Shown here piece by piece: positions 6,596 through 14,422 of a DNA stretch of 18,086 bases. The DNA comes from JBBPYR01 sp038199755 (lineage in GTDB: Bacteria > Chloroflexota > Ktedonobacteria > Ktedonobacterales > Ktedonobacteraceae), in contig JBBPYR010000319.1 of assembly GCA_038199755.1 (NCBI GenBank), positions 1-18,086 on the forward strand, given 5' to 3'. Numbering within the stretch: the first letter of the stretch is position 1; the number at the start of each line of letters is the position of its first letter. The translations under genes and the position numbers were made by a program. Under the pieces are notes generated by a model that worked only from the letters and a program-made list of their open reading frames with translations, was not told the origin of the DNA and ran no database searches.

Positions 6596-7990
6596 TCAGC
6601 GAAGCATTATTTCAACCGTTGCTTCAGTGGTGGGTTGATTATTAACTGTATCCAATAACGACGCGATATGTTGGGCAATAGCTTCGGCTAACAAGGGAGG
6701 AACAGCTTCCCCAATCATATCCAAGCCAATGCCAATCTTATTTGTCTCATGGTCATTATCAGGAGCAGTAATGAAACGAAAGTCGTCGTTGAAAGATTGA
6801 AGGCGTGCTGCCTCTCTCATAGTAATACCGCGATGTTGTTCTGGATGGGTAAAACGTCCTGAACCAAGAAAATTTGCATTCGCTGTGATTGTGAGTGCTG
6901 GTCTATCCCACGCGAGACGCGTATAGGCACTCCAATAGTAATCGCGGTAAAATGTTGGCTCGATTACTCCTTGATTTACTAAACGTGCTAAGGTTTCTTC
7001 GCGGGTTTCTTCAGAGCTTCTTTGTTGAGTAAGTAACTGCTCGTACCGTTCTTGCATACGGCGTGTCGCATGATCCCACGTTTCTCCTGGTTGCATCTCG
7101 CGAATTAGGCCTATAATTTTTGCCCTATATGATCTAGTAAGATGATTATACGGAAACGATGTTTGGCTTCTCATGTGATAAGCGTATTCCGATAAAGGCA
7201 CTTGAGGATACAACTCCAGTGGTTGTCCACCAAGCTCTTCTTCTGGACCAGAGGCAGGATATGGCAAATCTGCGATGGCCTCAAAAACTGTAATCCAAGG
7301 TTTACGATTGAATAACAAAGTATCTAATCTTCGTGAGCTGAGACTTTCTGTATCAGTATGAGTCTCTTCGGGAAAACTTACTGAACATACGCGGGATGCT
7401 AAGAAAAAAAGCCTTTCGCGCAGTTGTGGTACTCCATAATTTGCTGCGTTTAGTATTCTATCAATTACATTGTATCCCATTTGATTTAACAAGGCTTTGA
7501 CGTTATCTGCTAAGCCACCTAACACGCCATTGTGACTATGATGTTTCATCTGCGGTACGTTCTCGATTAAGATGAATTTAGGTTGAAGTATATCGGCAAT
7601 TTCAAGGAATCGAAGCACGAGATCGTTTCGTGGATCTTCATCAAGGCGATTGTAGCCTTTGAAATGGACAATTTCATTATACTCTCGCTCTTCGCTACGG
7701 CGCATTTGCGAGAAGCCCTGGCATGGAGGACCTCCAATTAAGCAATCAAGCTCTCCTTGAAATATACCTTTTCTTGCTAGTGCCGCAACAATGTCACGCG
7801 TTCGTGTGAGACGAATATCTCCAGTGAGTATTTCGGGCACTCCGCTTTCCTCTGTTGTGTGGTTAAACACATAAGTGCGTAGGGCTGCTTGTTTGATGTC
7901 ATTTCCGAGCACAACATTGAAGCGATTGGATCGAAAAAAACCTTGCGAAAAACCACCACAGCCACAAAATAATTCAGCAACTGTATACAT
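6596..7990 (-). CDS. DNA (cytosine-5-)-methyltransferase, modification subunit
   Basis: This 464-residue enzyme shows the ordered motifs of 5-methylcytosine methyltransferases. Motif I is ELFCGCGGFSQG (6-17), binding S-adenosylmethionine. Motif IV is GGPPCQGFSQ with catalytic C90. Motif VI is IENVPQM (142-148). Motif VIII is YGVPQLRERLFF (185-196). Motif IX is REAARLQSF (392-400) and motif X is IGEAVPPLLAEAIA (426-439). The stretch from about 200 to 350, between motifs VIII and IX, holds the target-recognition domain; the recognised sequence cannot be read from it. It would protect host DNA from the McrB/McrC-like pair encoded just downstream. All catalytic motifs are intact, so it should be active. 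It is first in the operon, with a weak AAAGGG ribosome site 11 bases before the ATG. Its DNA is AT-rich (19 G/C of 60 at 7441-7500), suggesting acquisition by transfer. Confidence 0.92.
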   Translation of the reverse strand: MYTVAELFCGCGGFSQGFFRSNRFNVVLGNDIKQAALRTYVFNHTTEESGVPEILTGDIRLTRTRDIVAALARKGIFQGELDCLIGGPPCQGFSQMRRSEEREYNEIVHFKGYNRLDEDPRNDLVLRFLEIADILQPKFILIENVPQMKHHSHNGVLGGLADNVKALLNQMGYNVIDRILNAANYGVPQLRERLFFLASRVCSVSFPEETHTDTESLSSRRLDTLLFNRKPWITVFEAIADLPYPASGPEEELGGQPLELYPQVPLSEYAYHMRSQTSFPYNHLTRSYRAKIIGLIREMQPGETWDHATRRMQERYEQLLTQQRSSEETREETLARLVNQGVIEPTFYRDYYWSAYTRLAWDRPALTITANANFLGSGRFTHPEQHRGITMREAARLQSFNDDFRFITAPDNDHETNKIGIGLDMIGEAVPPLLAEAIAQHIASLLDTVNNQPTTEATVEIMLR

Positions 7991-8319
7991 ATTCGCTTGT
8001 ACCCTTTCCCTAATCGCGCTTCTATCAATTTATTGGCAATTTTACCTTCAATTAGGAACTTAACTCATTGATGTTGCAGTCACGCGATGGGTTGTTTGTT
8101 GTTATGACAGCAGTATACCAAACATAGTTTCTACTGAATAGTATCCGATATACTTTCCGGAAAATAGCTACAGCCAAGTCGCAGAAGAAGCACAACCAGA
8201 CAAAAGCCAAATAGTACAGCGAGCAAGTGCGGGCGTTACTATCGTTTGTTTTATGCGTATATGTTTGAGTAATCGCCATATCAGATACTTTGATAAAATC
8301 TATACCTGGGAGCAGAGTT
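7991..8319. promoter_or_regulatory. divergent intergenic region between the methyltransferase and aminopeptidase genes
   Basis: This 329-base gap should hold both divergent promoters; I could not find a convincing -35/-10 pair on either strand. It contains AGTAT-CCGAT-ATACT (8140-8154), directly joined to the 10-base palindrome TTTCCGGAAA (8154-8163). Together they could be an operator. No coding region is visible. Confidence 0.4.
8308..8312 (+). promoter_or_regulatory. ribosome binding site deciding the aminopeptidase start
   Basis: GGGAG lies 7 bases before the ATG at 8320. The in-frame TTG at 8290 has no such site, so the shorter form is preferred. Confidence 0.6.
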
Positions 8320-9375
8320 ATGTTAGGTACAAGTCAATCAATTACAGGCCCGCGTCGCCCCGATCTCGACGCTATGAGCTTTGAAGAGCGTGTACAGTTT
8401 GGAGCCGAGAATGCCATCCGTTGTATGGGCGTCACTGCCCAGGACCGCGTCTTCATCATCACCGACTATGCGCGCGAGAGCATTGCACGGCGTGTTGCCG
8501 CCATTGCCCTCGACCTGCACGCCGATGTCACCGTTCGTTTCCTTGAGCACTACGGCGAGCGACCCTTGACCGTCTTTTCTGAGGAACTTCGCCATGATCT
8601 TATCAATGCCCGGCCAACCGTTACCTATTATATTGCAACAGCCCAGCCCGGAGAGATTTCATTCCGTATTCCTTTGCTCCCCTTCCTGGCAACTGAACTC
8701 AAAGTCCGTCATGGACACATGATCGGCATCGACGAAGCTCTGATGGCCGAAGGCATGTGTGCTGACTACGATGAGGTATTCAGCCTGACGAATCAGGTCT
8801 ATGATCTGGTGCGTAACGCCACCACCATTCATGTCACCTCTGCCAAGGGCAGCGATGTCACCGCCACCTTCCATAAAGATTGGCAGTGGATTCCCTGTCA
8901 TGGCCGCTATCACGAGCAAGGGAAATGGGGCAATCTTCCCGAAGGCGAAGTCTTTACCGCACCCGCAACCGTGGATGGCGTGCTTGTGTGTGAGGTGCTC
9001 GGCGACTACTTCTCTGAAAAATACGGAGTGCTCGCACAACCACTGCATCTTACGGTACAGGGTGGCTATGTCACCGAGGTCAGCAGTGAAAACACAGCAC
9101 TGGCACAAGAGGTCCATGACTACTTGTTTTCAGTTCCCAACGGCAATCGCGTTGGTGAATTTGCTATTGGCACCCTGACCAGCTTGAAACGCCTCAGCGG
9201 AAATCTGTTACAAGATGAGAAGATGCCAGGATTACACGTCGCCTTTGGCAATCCCTACCCGCAGTTTACTGGTGCAGATTGGGATGCCCAAATTCACGTC
9301 GATGTGATACCTACCAATTGCACCATTGAGGTGGATGGACGCATCATCATGCGTAATGGAGCCTTTACCATTTAA
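8320..9375 (+). CDS. M29-family-like metal-dependent aminopeptidase
   Basis: This is a 351-residue protein, slightly shorter than typical M29 enzymes (about 370-410). The metal-site signatures of family M29 appear in order and at the expected spacing: LPEGEVFTAP (E210), GEFAIGT (E280), LHVAFG (H306) and IHVDVI (H326, D328). These residues would hold two metal ions that activate water to remove N-terminal amino acids from peptides in the cytoplasm. There is no signal peptide. The N-terminal half is more divergent, with an alpha/beta pattern (RVFIITDY, DVTVRFLEHYG). The start at 8320 is chosen for its GGGAG site; a TTG at 8290 would add 10 residues. The gene stands alone, followed by a strong terminator. 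Its DNA is GC-rich (39 G/C of 60 at 8461-8520), in sharp contrast to the cassette beside it. Confidence 0.8.
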   Translation: MLGTSQSITGPRRPDLDAMSFEERVQFGAENAIRCMGVTAQDRVFIITDYARESIARRVAAIALDLHADVTVRFLEHYGERPLTVFSEELRHDLINARPTVTYYIATAQPGEISFRIPLLPFLATELKVRHGHMIGIDEALMAEGMCADYDEVFSLTNQVYDLVRNATTIHVTSAKGSDVTATFHKDWQWIPCHGRYHEQGKWGNLPEGEVFTAPATVDGVLVCEVLGDYFSEKYGVLAQPLHLTVQGGYVTEVSSENTALAQEVHDYLFSVPNGNRVGEFAIGTLTSLKRLSGNLLQDEKMPGLHVAFGNPYPQFTGADWDAQIHVDVIPTNCTIEVDGRIIMRNGAFTI

Positions 9376-9432
9376 CAGGGCATGAAACGGCCAACTTCCA
9401 TTCTCTTGTATTACAATTAGTGCATTACGTCC

Positions 9433-9467
9433 GTGTCGGGACAAAAAGTCCCGACACTTCTTTTTTT
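9433..9467 (+). terminator. intrinsic terminator of the aminopeptidase gene
   Basis: A perfect 10-base stem GTGTCGGGAC/GTCCCGACAC with loop AAAAA is followed by TTC and seven Ts. It is a textbook Rho-independent terminator on the plus strand, 58 bases after the stop codon. Confidence 0.93.
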
Positions 9468-9523
9468 GGTCAAGGTCTTCAACAAAGTGAACCTTTCAAA
9501 CGTATACTTCTACAAGGGAAATG

Positions 9524-9552
9524 TTGACAGCACTTGGTCTAATTGCTACAAT
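9524..9552 (+). promoter_or_regulatory. sigma-70-type promoter for the Ser/Thr kinase
   Basis: TTGACA (9524-9529) and TACAAT (9547-9552) are separated by 17 bases, a near-consensus pair. Transcription should start near 9559. Confidence 0.75.
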
Positions 9553-9651
9553 CTATTGTGGCCCTACATGCAATGCTGCATCTTGAACAATGACGGTATA
9601 TCACACCATCGACAATTCAGATATTGCACTGACTCTTATTGAAAGAGCTAG

Positions 9652-9656
9652 AGGGG
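9652..9656 (+). promoter_or_regulatory. ribosome binding site deciding the kinase start
   Basis: AGGGG lies 8 bases before the ATG at 9665. The earlier in-frame ATG at 9590 has no ribosome site, so I prefer 9665. Confidence 0.5.
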
Positions 9657-9664
9657 ATTATGCC

Positions 9665-11404
9665 ATGACTACGAGCAGAGGACAACATCTAATAGGCAAG
9701 ATGCTCGGTTCATATATTCTGGAGAGGCTACTTGGTTATGGCGGCACTAGTGCAGTATTTCTCGCGCAGCAACACAATCCTGATCGGCAAGTAGCGGTAA
9801 AAGTCTTTCTGCCTCGCGGTAATATGGATAAAAAGATGCAGAGAGATTTCTACACACGTTTCTTGGGCGAGGCTGAGGCTGCCAGCAAACTCCATCATCC
9901 GAATATTCTTCCGATCCACTCTTATGGGGAAGAAGACGGACTGCCATATATCGTGATGCCATATATGAGCGGTGGCACACTCTCCGAGCAAATCGCGAAA
10001 AATGGCCCCTTCTCTCTACGAGAGTGTCTTTGGTATCTGGATCAGATTGCCTCTGCCCTCGATTACGCTCATAAACATAATTGTGTGCATTGCGATGTGA
10101 AACCTGCCAACATCCTGCTTGATGATGAGGGGCGTGTCGTGCTCTCCGACTTTGGCATTGCACATATGATGCAGACCGAGGAGATCACTGGCCAGGTCGT
10201 CACAAAGGCACCAGAAGCATTGATGGGAACACCCGATTATATTTCACCCGAACAAGCTATGGGACAACCGCTTGATGGCCGCTCTGATGTCTATTCACTT
10301 GGTATTACCCTCTTCTATCTGCTCGCTAAACAACTCCCTTTCAAGGCCGATACGACCATCGCTTTAGCATTGATGCATGTCCATGAATATCCACCACCGC
10401 TAGCCTTGCTTCGGCTCGATGTCACCCCGGCCATTGATCACGTGGTGCATAAAGCTCTCGCGAAAAAGCCAGAAGATCGCTTTCAAACGGCAGGCGAATT
10501 CAGCAGTGCCTTTGCCCATGCCATCGAGCAGGCAGAGGCAGGCGAGCGCGTTCAAGCACTCGCCACAAGCAACAGCGGAAGAAGAGGTGGCTATGCAGCA
10601 CTAGCAGAGAAAAGCGGGCCACAACCCTTGCTGATCGCTTCCAGCTCTGTCGTTCGTGTTAAGCCGCTTTGGTATCGTTCCGCCACCTTCTCGCGCCTCG
10701 CTATGGCTGTTATTCTAGTGCTTACTCTGCTCACCGCGCTTGCCGTTGTCACAGGGAATATTTTTCTCCATAATGCGAACAGCACGACCCGTAAAAATAC
10801 TTCTGCCAAACAAAATGTGCTCATAAGCAGTACCAGTCCGACCACGGTGACAAGTGCCGATCAACTAACAAATGATGAAGATTGGCCGGTGAGCAGCACA
10901 TTCTTCTATACTGGCCAGCAGTATCATATCCTCAACACCTCACCAAAAAATGTTGCCCTTGCTCTCTATGCGGAGCATCAGTATCACAATTTTCATCTGA
11001 GTGTGACCATGCAAGAAGTGAAAAGCGCGCATGATGGCGTTGATTATTATGGCATTGTGTTTCGTTCTACCACCGATCAAGCTCATTTCTATCTCTTTGA
11101 AATTGTCACGTCGGGCCAGAACAGCGGACAGTATGGTTTCTTACGCTCCGATGGCAATGGCTTATGGAATACGATAACCGCTGGTATCACTCCCTCCCTC
11201 CTTTTGGACCCACAGCAAAGCAATACAATTACGATTGATGCCCATGATAACTCGTTTACCTTCGCCATTAATAACCAGCCTCTCGGCGATGCTGTCAGCG
11301 ATCCAGCAAAAGCCGTACTCATGAGTGGCTCCATCGGCCTCTATGTAGAAGATAAAGGAGCGCAGGTCGTCTTTTCACACCTCTACATCTCTGAATTGCA
11401 ATAA
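9665..11404 (+). CDS. transmembrane Ser/Thr protein kinase with extracellular lectin-like domain
   Basis: This is a 579-residue protein (604 if it starts at the ATG at 9590). Residues about 17-285 are a Hanks-type kinase: glycine loop GYGGTSAVF (24-32), VAVK with K46, catalytic loop HCDVKPANILL (142-152, D144), DFG (162-164) and GTPDYISPE before the substrate groove. All catalytic residues are present, but the usual HRD arginine is a cysteine. It is thus a non-RD kinase, which may not need activation-loop phosphorylation. One membrane helix lies at about 343-366. The outside part, about 407-579, is beta-rich (DYYGIVFRSTTDQAHFYLFE, NTITIDAHDNSFTFAINNQ, GSIGLYVEDKGAQVVF) and resembles concanavalin-A-like/DUF1080 domains, so it may sense a sugar or wall ligand. 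Neighbouring genes give no clear substrate. Confidence 0.92.
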   Translation: MTTSRGQHLIGKMLGSYILERLLGYGGTSAVFLAQQHNPDRQVAVKVFLPRGNMDKKMQRDFYTRFLGEAEAASKLHHPNILPIHSYGEEDGLPYIVMPYMSGGTLSEQIAKNGPFSLRECLWYLDQIASALDYAHKHNCVHCDVKPANILLDDEGRVVLSDFGIAHMMQTEEITGQVVTKAPEALMGTPDYISPEQAMGQPLDGRSDVYSLGITLFYLLAKQLPFKADTTIALALMHVHEYPPPLALLRLDVTPAIDHVVHKALAKKPEDRFQTAGEFSSAFAHAIEQAEAGERVQALATSNSGRRGGYAALAEKSGPQPLLIASSSVVRVKPLWYRSATFSRLAMAVILVLTLLTALAVVTGNIFLHNANSTTRKNTSAKQNVLISSTSPTTVTSADQLTNDEDWPVSSTFFYTGQQYHILNTSPKNVALALYAEHQYHNFHLSVTMQEVKSAHDGVDYYGIVFRSTTDQAHFYLFEIVTSGQNSGQYGFLRSDGNGLWNTITAGITPSLLLDPQQSNTITIDAHDNSFTFAINNQPLGDAVSDPAKAVLMSGSIGLYVEDKGAQVVFSHLYISELQ

Positions 11405-11423
11405 AGCGATATACTTCCACTTC

Positions 11424-11470
11424 TGTCAAAGGGGGCATGGCATCAATATGCCACCGCCTCCTTTGCTGAC
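11424..11470 (+). terminator. imperfect hairpin after the kinase gene
   Basis: An inner perfect stem TGGCAT/ATGCCA with loop CAAT is nested in an outer stem (GTCA, AAAGG and GGC pairing with GCC, CCTTT and TGAC, with small bulges). It starts 20 bases after the kinase stop. No clear T-run follows, so it is a probable rather than certain terminator. Confidence 0.45.
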
Positions 11471-11510
11471 ATCTCTATCTTGTTGCCGCATTTTCCTTAT
11501 TGGGAATTAC

Positions 11511-11539
11511 TTGCAATTACCAGTTTTAGCTGGTATGCT
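11511..11539 (+). promoter_or_regulatory. promoter for the nickel/cobalt permease
   Basis: TTGCAA (11511-11516) and TATGCT (11534-11539) are 17 bases apart, with TGG just before the -10 as in extended -10 promoters. They lie about 80 bases before the start codon. I saw no obvious metal-regulator operator. Confidence 0.45.
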
Positions 11540-11608
11540 TAGAATAGCTCCTATATCATGTATCTTTCTATTGTTGTACCATTCAACGCGTTCTCTTGCG
11601 CCTCGCTT

Positions 11609-11614
11609 AAGGAG
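11609..11614 (+). promoter_or_regulatory. ribosome binding site deciding the permease start
   Basis: AAGGAG lies 6 bases before the ATG at 11621. The in-frame ATG at 11558 is only about 13 bases past the predicted transcription start and lacks a site. Confidence 0.65.
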
Positions 11615-11620
11615 ATTACA

Positions 11621-12736
11621 ATGAGTAATAACGCTAGTAGCTTTGGCATGTCAGCACTCACCCGCGTGTTTAATGATAGTTCGAGTGATGTACGTGGCAA
11701 AGTGATAACGATTTATACATTCCTTATCGCCTTTAATGTCATTGTCTGGCTAATTGCATTAGTTGCCTTCGCTCAGATACCCTCGCTCTTAGGTCTCGCT
11801 GTCATCGCCTATACGTTCGGTCTTCGCCACTCAGTTGACGCCGATCATATTTCAGCTATTGATAATGTGACGCGTAAATTGATGCAAGAGAATAAGAAGC
11901 CCGTTGCTGTTGGTTTCTTCTTCTCGCTCGGTCACTCCACGATTGTTATTGGGCTGACCGTTGCTATCGCAATTGCAGCGTCATTTATCAAAAACACTAT
12001 TCCTGCCCTTCAAAATGCTGGTGGTTTAATTGGCACCAGCGTCTCCGCCACCTTTTTGCTCGTCATTGCTGCTATCAATGGCCTTGTGCTGTGGGAAATC
12101 TTCCAGACCTTCCGCAGTGTGAAGAATGGTGGAGAGTACAATGATCAGACCTTAGATGAATTTCTGAATCAACGTGGCTTGATGGGCCGCTTTTTCCGTC
12201 CCTTGCTCAAAGTTGTGGGGCATAGCTGGAATATGTATCCTATAGGCGTGCTCTTCGGCCTGGGTTTCGACACCGCCACCGAGGTCGGATTGTTGGGTAT
12301 TGTCGGCATACAGGCGGGCAAAGGTCTTCCCATCTGGAGCATCCTCATCTTTCCCGCGCTGTTCACCGCAGGCATGTGCTTGCTCGATACCACTGATGGT
12401 ATTCTCATGTTGGGTGCCTATGGCTGGGCCTTCTTGAAGCCTGTGCGTAAACTCTACTACAACATGAACATCACCTTCATCTCTGTGTTGGTTGCTCTGA
12501 TTGTCGGTGCCATTGAGGTGCTGAGTATCATCCAAAGCCAGACTAGTGTAAGTGGCCCATTCTGGGATATGATCGGCAATCTCAGCCAGAACTTCGGCAT
12601 GATTGGCGGCATTATCATTGGCCTCTTTATTCTGAGTTGGGTTATATCGACTATCATCTACAAGGTGAGACGGTACGATGAGATTGAGGTTGCCGTTGCT
12701 CCCAAACCCGATGAAAGTATCATCAAGAGCCTCTGA
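11621..12736 (+). CDS. NiCoT-family nickel/cobalt permease (HoxN/NixA type)
   Basis: This 371-residue integral membrane protein has about eight hydrophobic segments. The family signatures are present in order: RHSVDADHI (69-77; the usual form is RHAxDADHI), FSLGHSTIVI (101-110), LGFDTATE (214-221) and FPALFTAGMCLLDTTDG (244-260). The H-x4-D-H motif in the second helix is the metal-selecting element in this family. It imports Ni2+ and/or Co2+ at high affinity; which metal cannot be told from sequence. A charged loop at about 165-200 separates the two halves. The start at 11621 has a strong AAGGAG site; an ATG at 11558 would add 21 residues that look non-native. No nickel enzyme or cobalamin gene is visible in the window, so its client is elsewhere. 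Confidence 0.92.
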   Translation: MSNNASSFGMSALTRVFNDSSSDVRGKVITIYTFLIAFNVIVWLIALVAFAQIPSLLGLAVIAYTFGLRHSVDADHISAIDNVTRKLMQENKKPVAVGFFFSLGHSTIVIGLTVAIAIAASFIKNTIPALQNAGGLIGTSVSATFLLVIAAINGLVLWEIFQTFRSVKNGGEYNDQTLDEFLNQRGLMGRFFRPLLKVVGHSWNMYPIGVLFGLGFDTATEVGLLGIVGIQAGKGLPIWSILIFPALFTAGMCLLDTTDGILMLGAYGWAFLKPVRKLYYNMNITFISVLVALIVGAIEVLSIIQSQTSVSGPFWDMIGNLSQNFGMIGGIIIGLFILSWVISTIIYKVRRYDEIEVAVAPKPDESIIKSL

Positions 12737-12755
12737 CCATTCTTTTAACATACAA

Positions 12756-12800
12756 CAAGCAGACAGGCCTTTTCGTTGCACGAAAAGGCCTGTCTGCTTG
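12756..12800. terminator. 21-base-pair perfect hairpin between convergent genes (bidirectional terminator)
   Basis: Two 21-base arms are perfectly complementary around a 3-base loop TGC. The hairpin sits between the permease stop (12736) and the stop of the convergent acetyltransferase (12818). The stem contains TTTT/AAAA tracts but no external T-run. Position and strength suggest termination from both sides. Confidence 0.65.
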
Positions 12801-12817
12801 TCATAAGCCTATATTGT

Positions 12818-14185
12818 TCACAACGGGAGTGCCATGGAGACGCGTTTGGGAAAGAGAATATTCAATATGGTTGTTGCCTGGGGTGTTGCCGTCACATCGG
12901 GAAAGGCAAAGCGTAACTCGCTCAAGCTGCGATGGCCGAACAACAACTGCAAAAACACCAAGGGCGGAAATCCTGCCTCTGACTCCCCGAATATCGGTTC
13001 CGTATAGGGCTCTGCTAGGGTCAGCTTTCCCTTATCAAAGACAATCCGTAATCCGCTGCGATAGAAATTCAGCTTTAACTCGCCCGTATAGTTTTCTGCG
13101 GCAGAGTTCACCAGCCTCTGCTCTAGGGCAGGTGCGATGTGCCGTATAAAACGCGGCAGGTCAGCTACACGCACATACCAAGCATAGGGTATCTCGATGT
13201 AGGGTGCCAGCGTATCGCCTAACACTTCATAGATGGGGTGGTTGCTCTCCATAAAGAAACGCAATGCGGTCATCGCTTCAACGTCTGGCCGTGTCACTGG
13301 CACTTGCCGTCCTTTTTCCGCAAATGCGCGTAATAAGGATGGCATCATTGCCTGTAGATTAGCTCCTGGTGCCCATTCTAACAAGAAAATTTCAAATGCT
13401 GATCCCCAACGTCTGTACCCTATGTATGCGATACCTTGGGCTACCCCATCACGTGTCGTAATAATCTGTAATGGAGCTCTTTTTTCTGGAGGAGTGTCTT
13501 TCTTCCAACCTTCGATTTCGTACTGCCAGTAATATTCAGGTACGTCAGTCCAGATCAGGCTCTGCGCGCGCCTACGATTGTAGCATCGCATGATAAACGG
13601 GATATCTTCTACCAGCGCATCACGCAAGAGATAGGGCTCGCTTTCCCCTTCCTTGAGCTTGGCTATTTGTGAAATGTATGTTGTGCGACCCGCATCTAAC
13701 TGTATGGCATACTCATAACCAAACTGCCGATAGAAATAAGGGATGCCCGTAATCGCCTGGACAAGGTGGCCTTCCGCCTCGCTACGGGCATGGATCATTT
13801 CAAAGAGGGCGCGAATCAAACCGCGATTACGGTACGCTGGGTCGGTACCAACGAACTCAGGTCGGCCAATCTCAAAAGGGATGCCATCATACTCCCAGCG
13901 TTGCCGCCACAGGCAGGTGCAGGCTACGAAAGGCTTGCCATCTCTGCTGGTGTCCTCTATCAATCCATAATCCCCTTGTCCCATCAACGGGGAATCTCCG
14001 CGCATCAAACGGCTCACCATGTTCATTGTGTTCGCATTAGGTGGAGCATTCTCTCCACGGCGAAAGGCATGACCAACCAACTGCAAAAGAGATGCTATAT
14101 CATCAGCTGTGGACCAGCGCAGCACCAAACCATCCCCTAAGTCGCGGCGATATGTGGGTTGTGCTGCTTCTATTATCGTTTGCAT
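12818..14185 (-). CDS. GNAT N-acetyltransferase, Eis-like, with C-terminal sterol-carrier-like domain
   Basis: This is a 455-residue protein, longer than Mycobacterium Eis (about 400). The N-terminal GNAT domain has the acetyl-CoA loop VGTDPAYRNRGLIRALFE (112-129, with the R-x-x-G-x form RNRGL). The segment IPYFYRQFGYEYA (148-160) is typical of Eis-type enzymes. A second degenerate GNAT fold spans about 185-330 and an SCP2-like domain about 350-455 (ENYTGELKLNFYRSGLRIVF). Family members acetylate amines, including aminoglycosides and lysines, using acetyl-CoA. The true substrate here is unknown, and drug resistance should not be assumed. AAGG lies 9 bases before the ATG. The gene is divergent from the ferredoxin gene and convergent with the permease gene. 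Confidence 0.85.
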   Translation of the reverse strand: MQTIIEAAQPTYRRDLGDGLVLRWSTADDIASLLQLVGHAFRRGENAPPNANTMNMVSRLMRGDSPLMGQGDYGLIEDTSRDGKPFVACTCLWRQRWEYDGIPFEIGRPEFVGTDPAYRNRGLIRALFEMIHARSEAEGHLVQAITGIPYFYRQFGYEYAIQLDAGRTTYISQIAKLKEGESEPYLLRDALVEDIPFIMRCYNRRRAQSLIWTDVPEYYWQYEIEGWKKDTPPEKRAPLQIITTRDGVAQGIAYIGYRRWGSAFEIFLLEWAPGANLQAMMPSLLRAFAEKGRQVPVTRPDVEAMTALRFFMESNHPIYEVLGDTLAPYIEIPYAWYVRVADLPRFIRHIAPALEQRLVNSAAENYTGELKLNFYRSGLRIVFDKGKLTLAEPYTEPIFGESEAGFPPLVFLQLLFGHRSLSELRFAFPDVTATPQATTILNILFPKRVSMALPL

Positions 14186-14308
14186 GATGCTTTTCCTTGT
14201 GTTCGTTGCTAACGCATTTCTTATCTCTTACTTTAGTATTCGCACAAGGTTGGTTGTTTGTCAATGTACGATGGTGTGAATATCGTTCTGCTCATTGGCA
14301 ATTGGCAA

Positions 14309-14337
14309 TTGACATTGCGCAAGCAACCCTCTATACT
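14309..14337 (+). promoter_or_regulatory. sigma-70-type promoter for the ferredoxin
   Basis: TTGACA (14309-14314) and TATACT (14332-14337) are 17 bases apart. Because they lie downstream of the in-frame ATG at 14258, they support the shorter ferredoxin starting at 14423. Confidence 0.7.
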
Positions 14338-14400
14338 GAAAAAGATCAGAAAAACAAAACTTCCCCGCTATGCAATAGCAAAAAAGGTGTATAGTGGGCC

Positions 14401-14410
14401 AGGAGGAGGA
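14401..14410 (+). promoter_or_regulatory. ribosome binding site of the ferredoxin gene
   Basis: AGGAGGAGGA ends 12 bases before the ATG at 14423. It is strong but slightly distant, and with the promoter it fixes the start. Confidence 0.6.
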
Positions 14411-14422
14411 TATCTTAAACTT

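Noticed and set aside
9747..10163. Minus-strand frame opposite the kinase catalytic domain
   Set aside because: The plus-strand kinase motifs are unambiguous and the antisense product has no recognisable features.
12152..12781. Open 209-codon minus-strand frame antisense to the nickel/cobalt permease
   Set aside because: It mirrors the membrane-protein codons, lacks any motif, and runs through the terminator hairpin.
12818..14185. Aminoglycoside-resistance enzyme reading of the Eis-like acetyltransferase
   Set aside because: Only the fold and the acetyl-CoA loop are visible. Eis relatives in environmental bacteria are common and their substrates vary.
14258..14422. N-terminal extension of the ferredoxin from the ATG at 14258
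   Set aside because: It includes the predicted promoter and ribosome site; ferredoxins of this type start right before the TYVIT segment.
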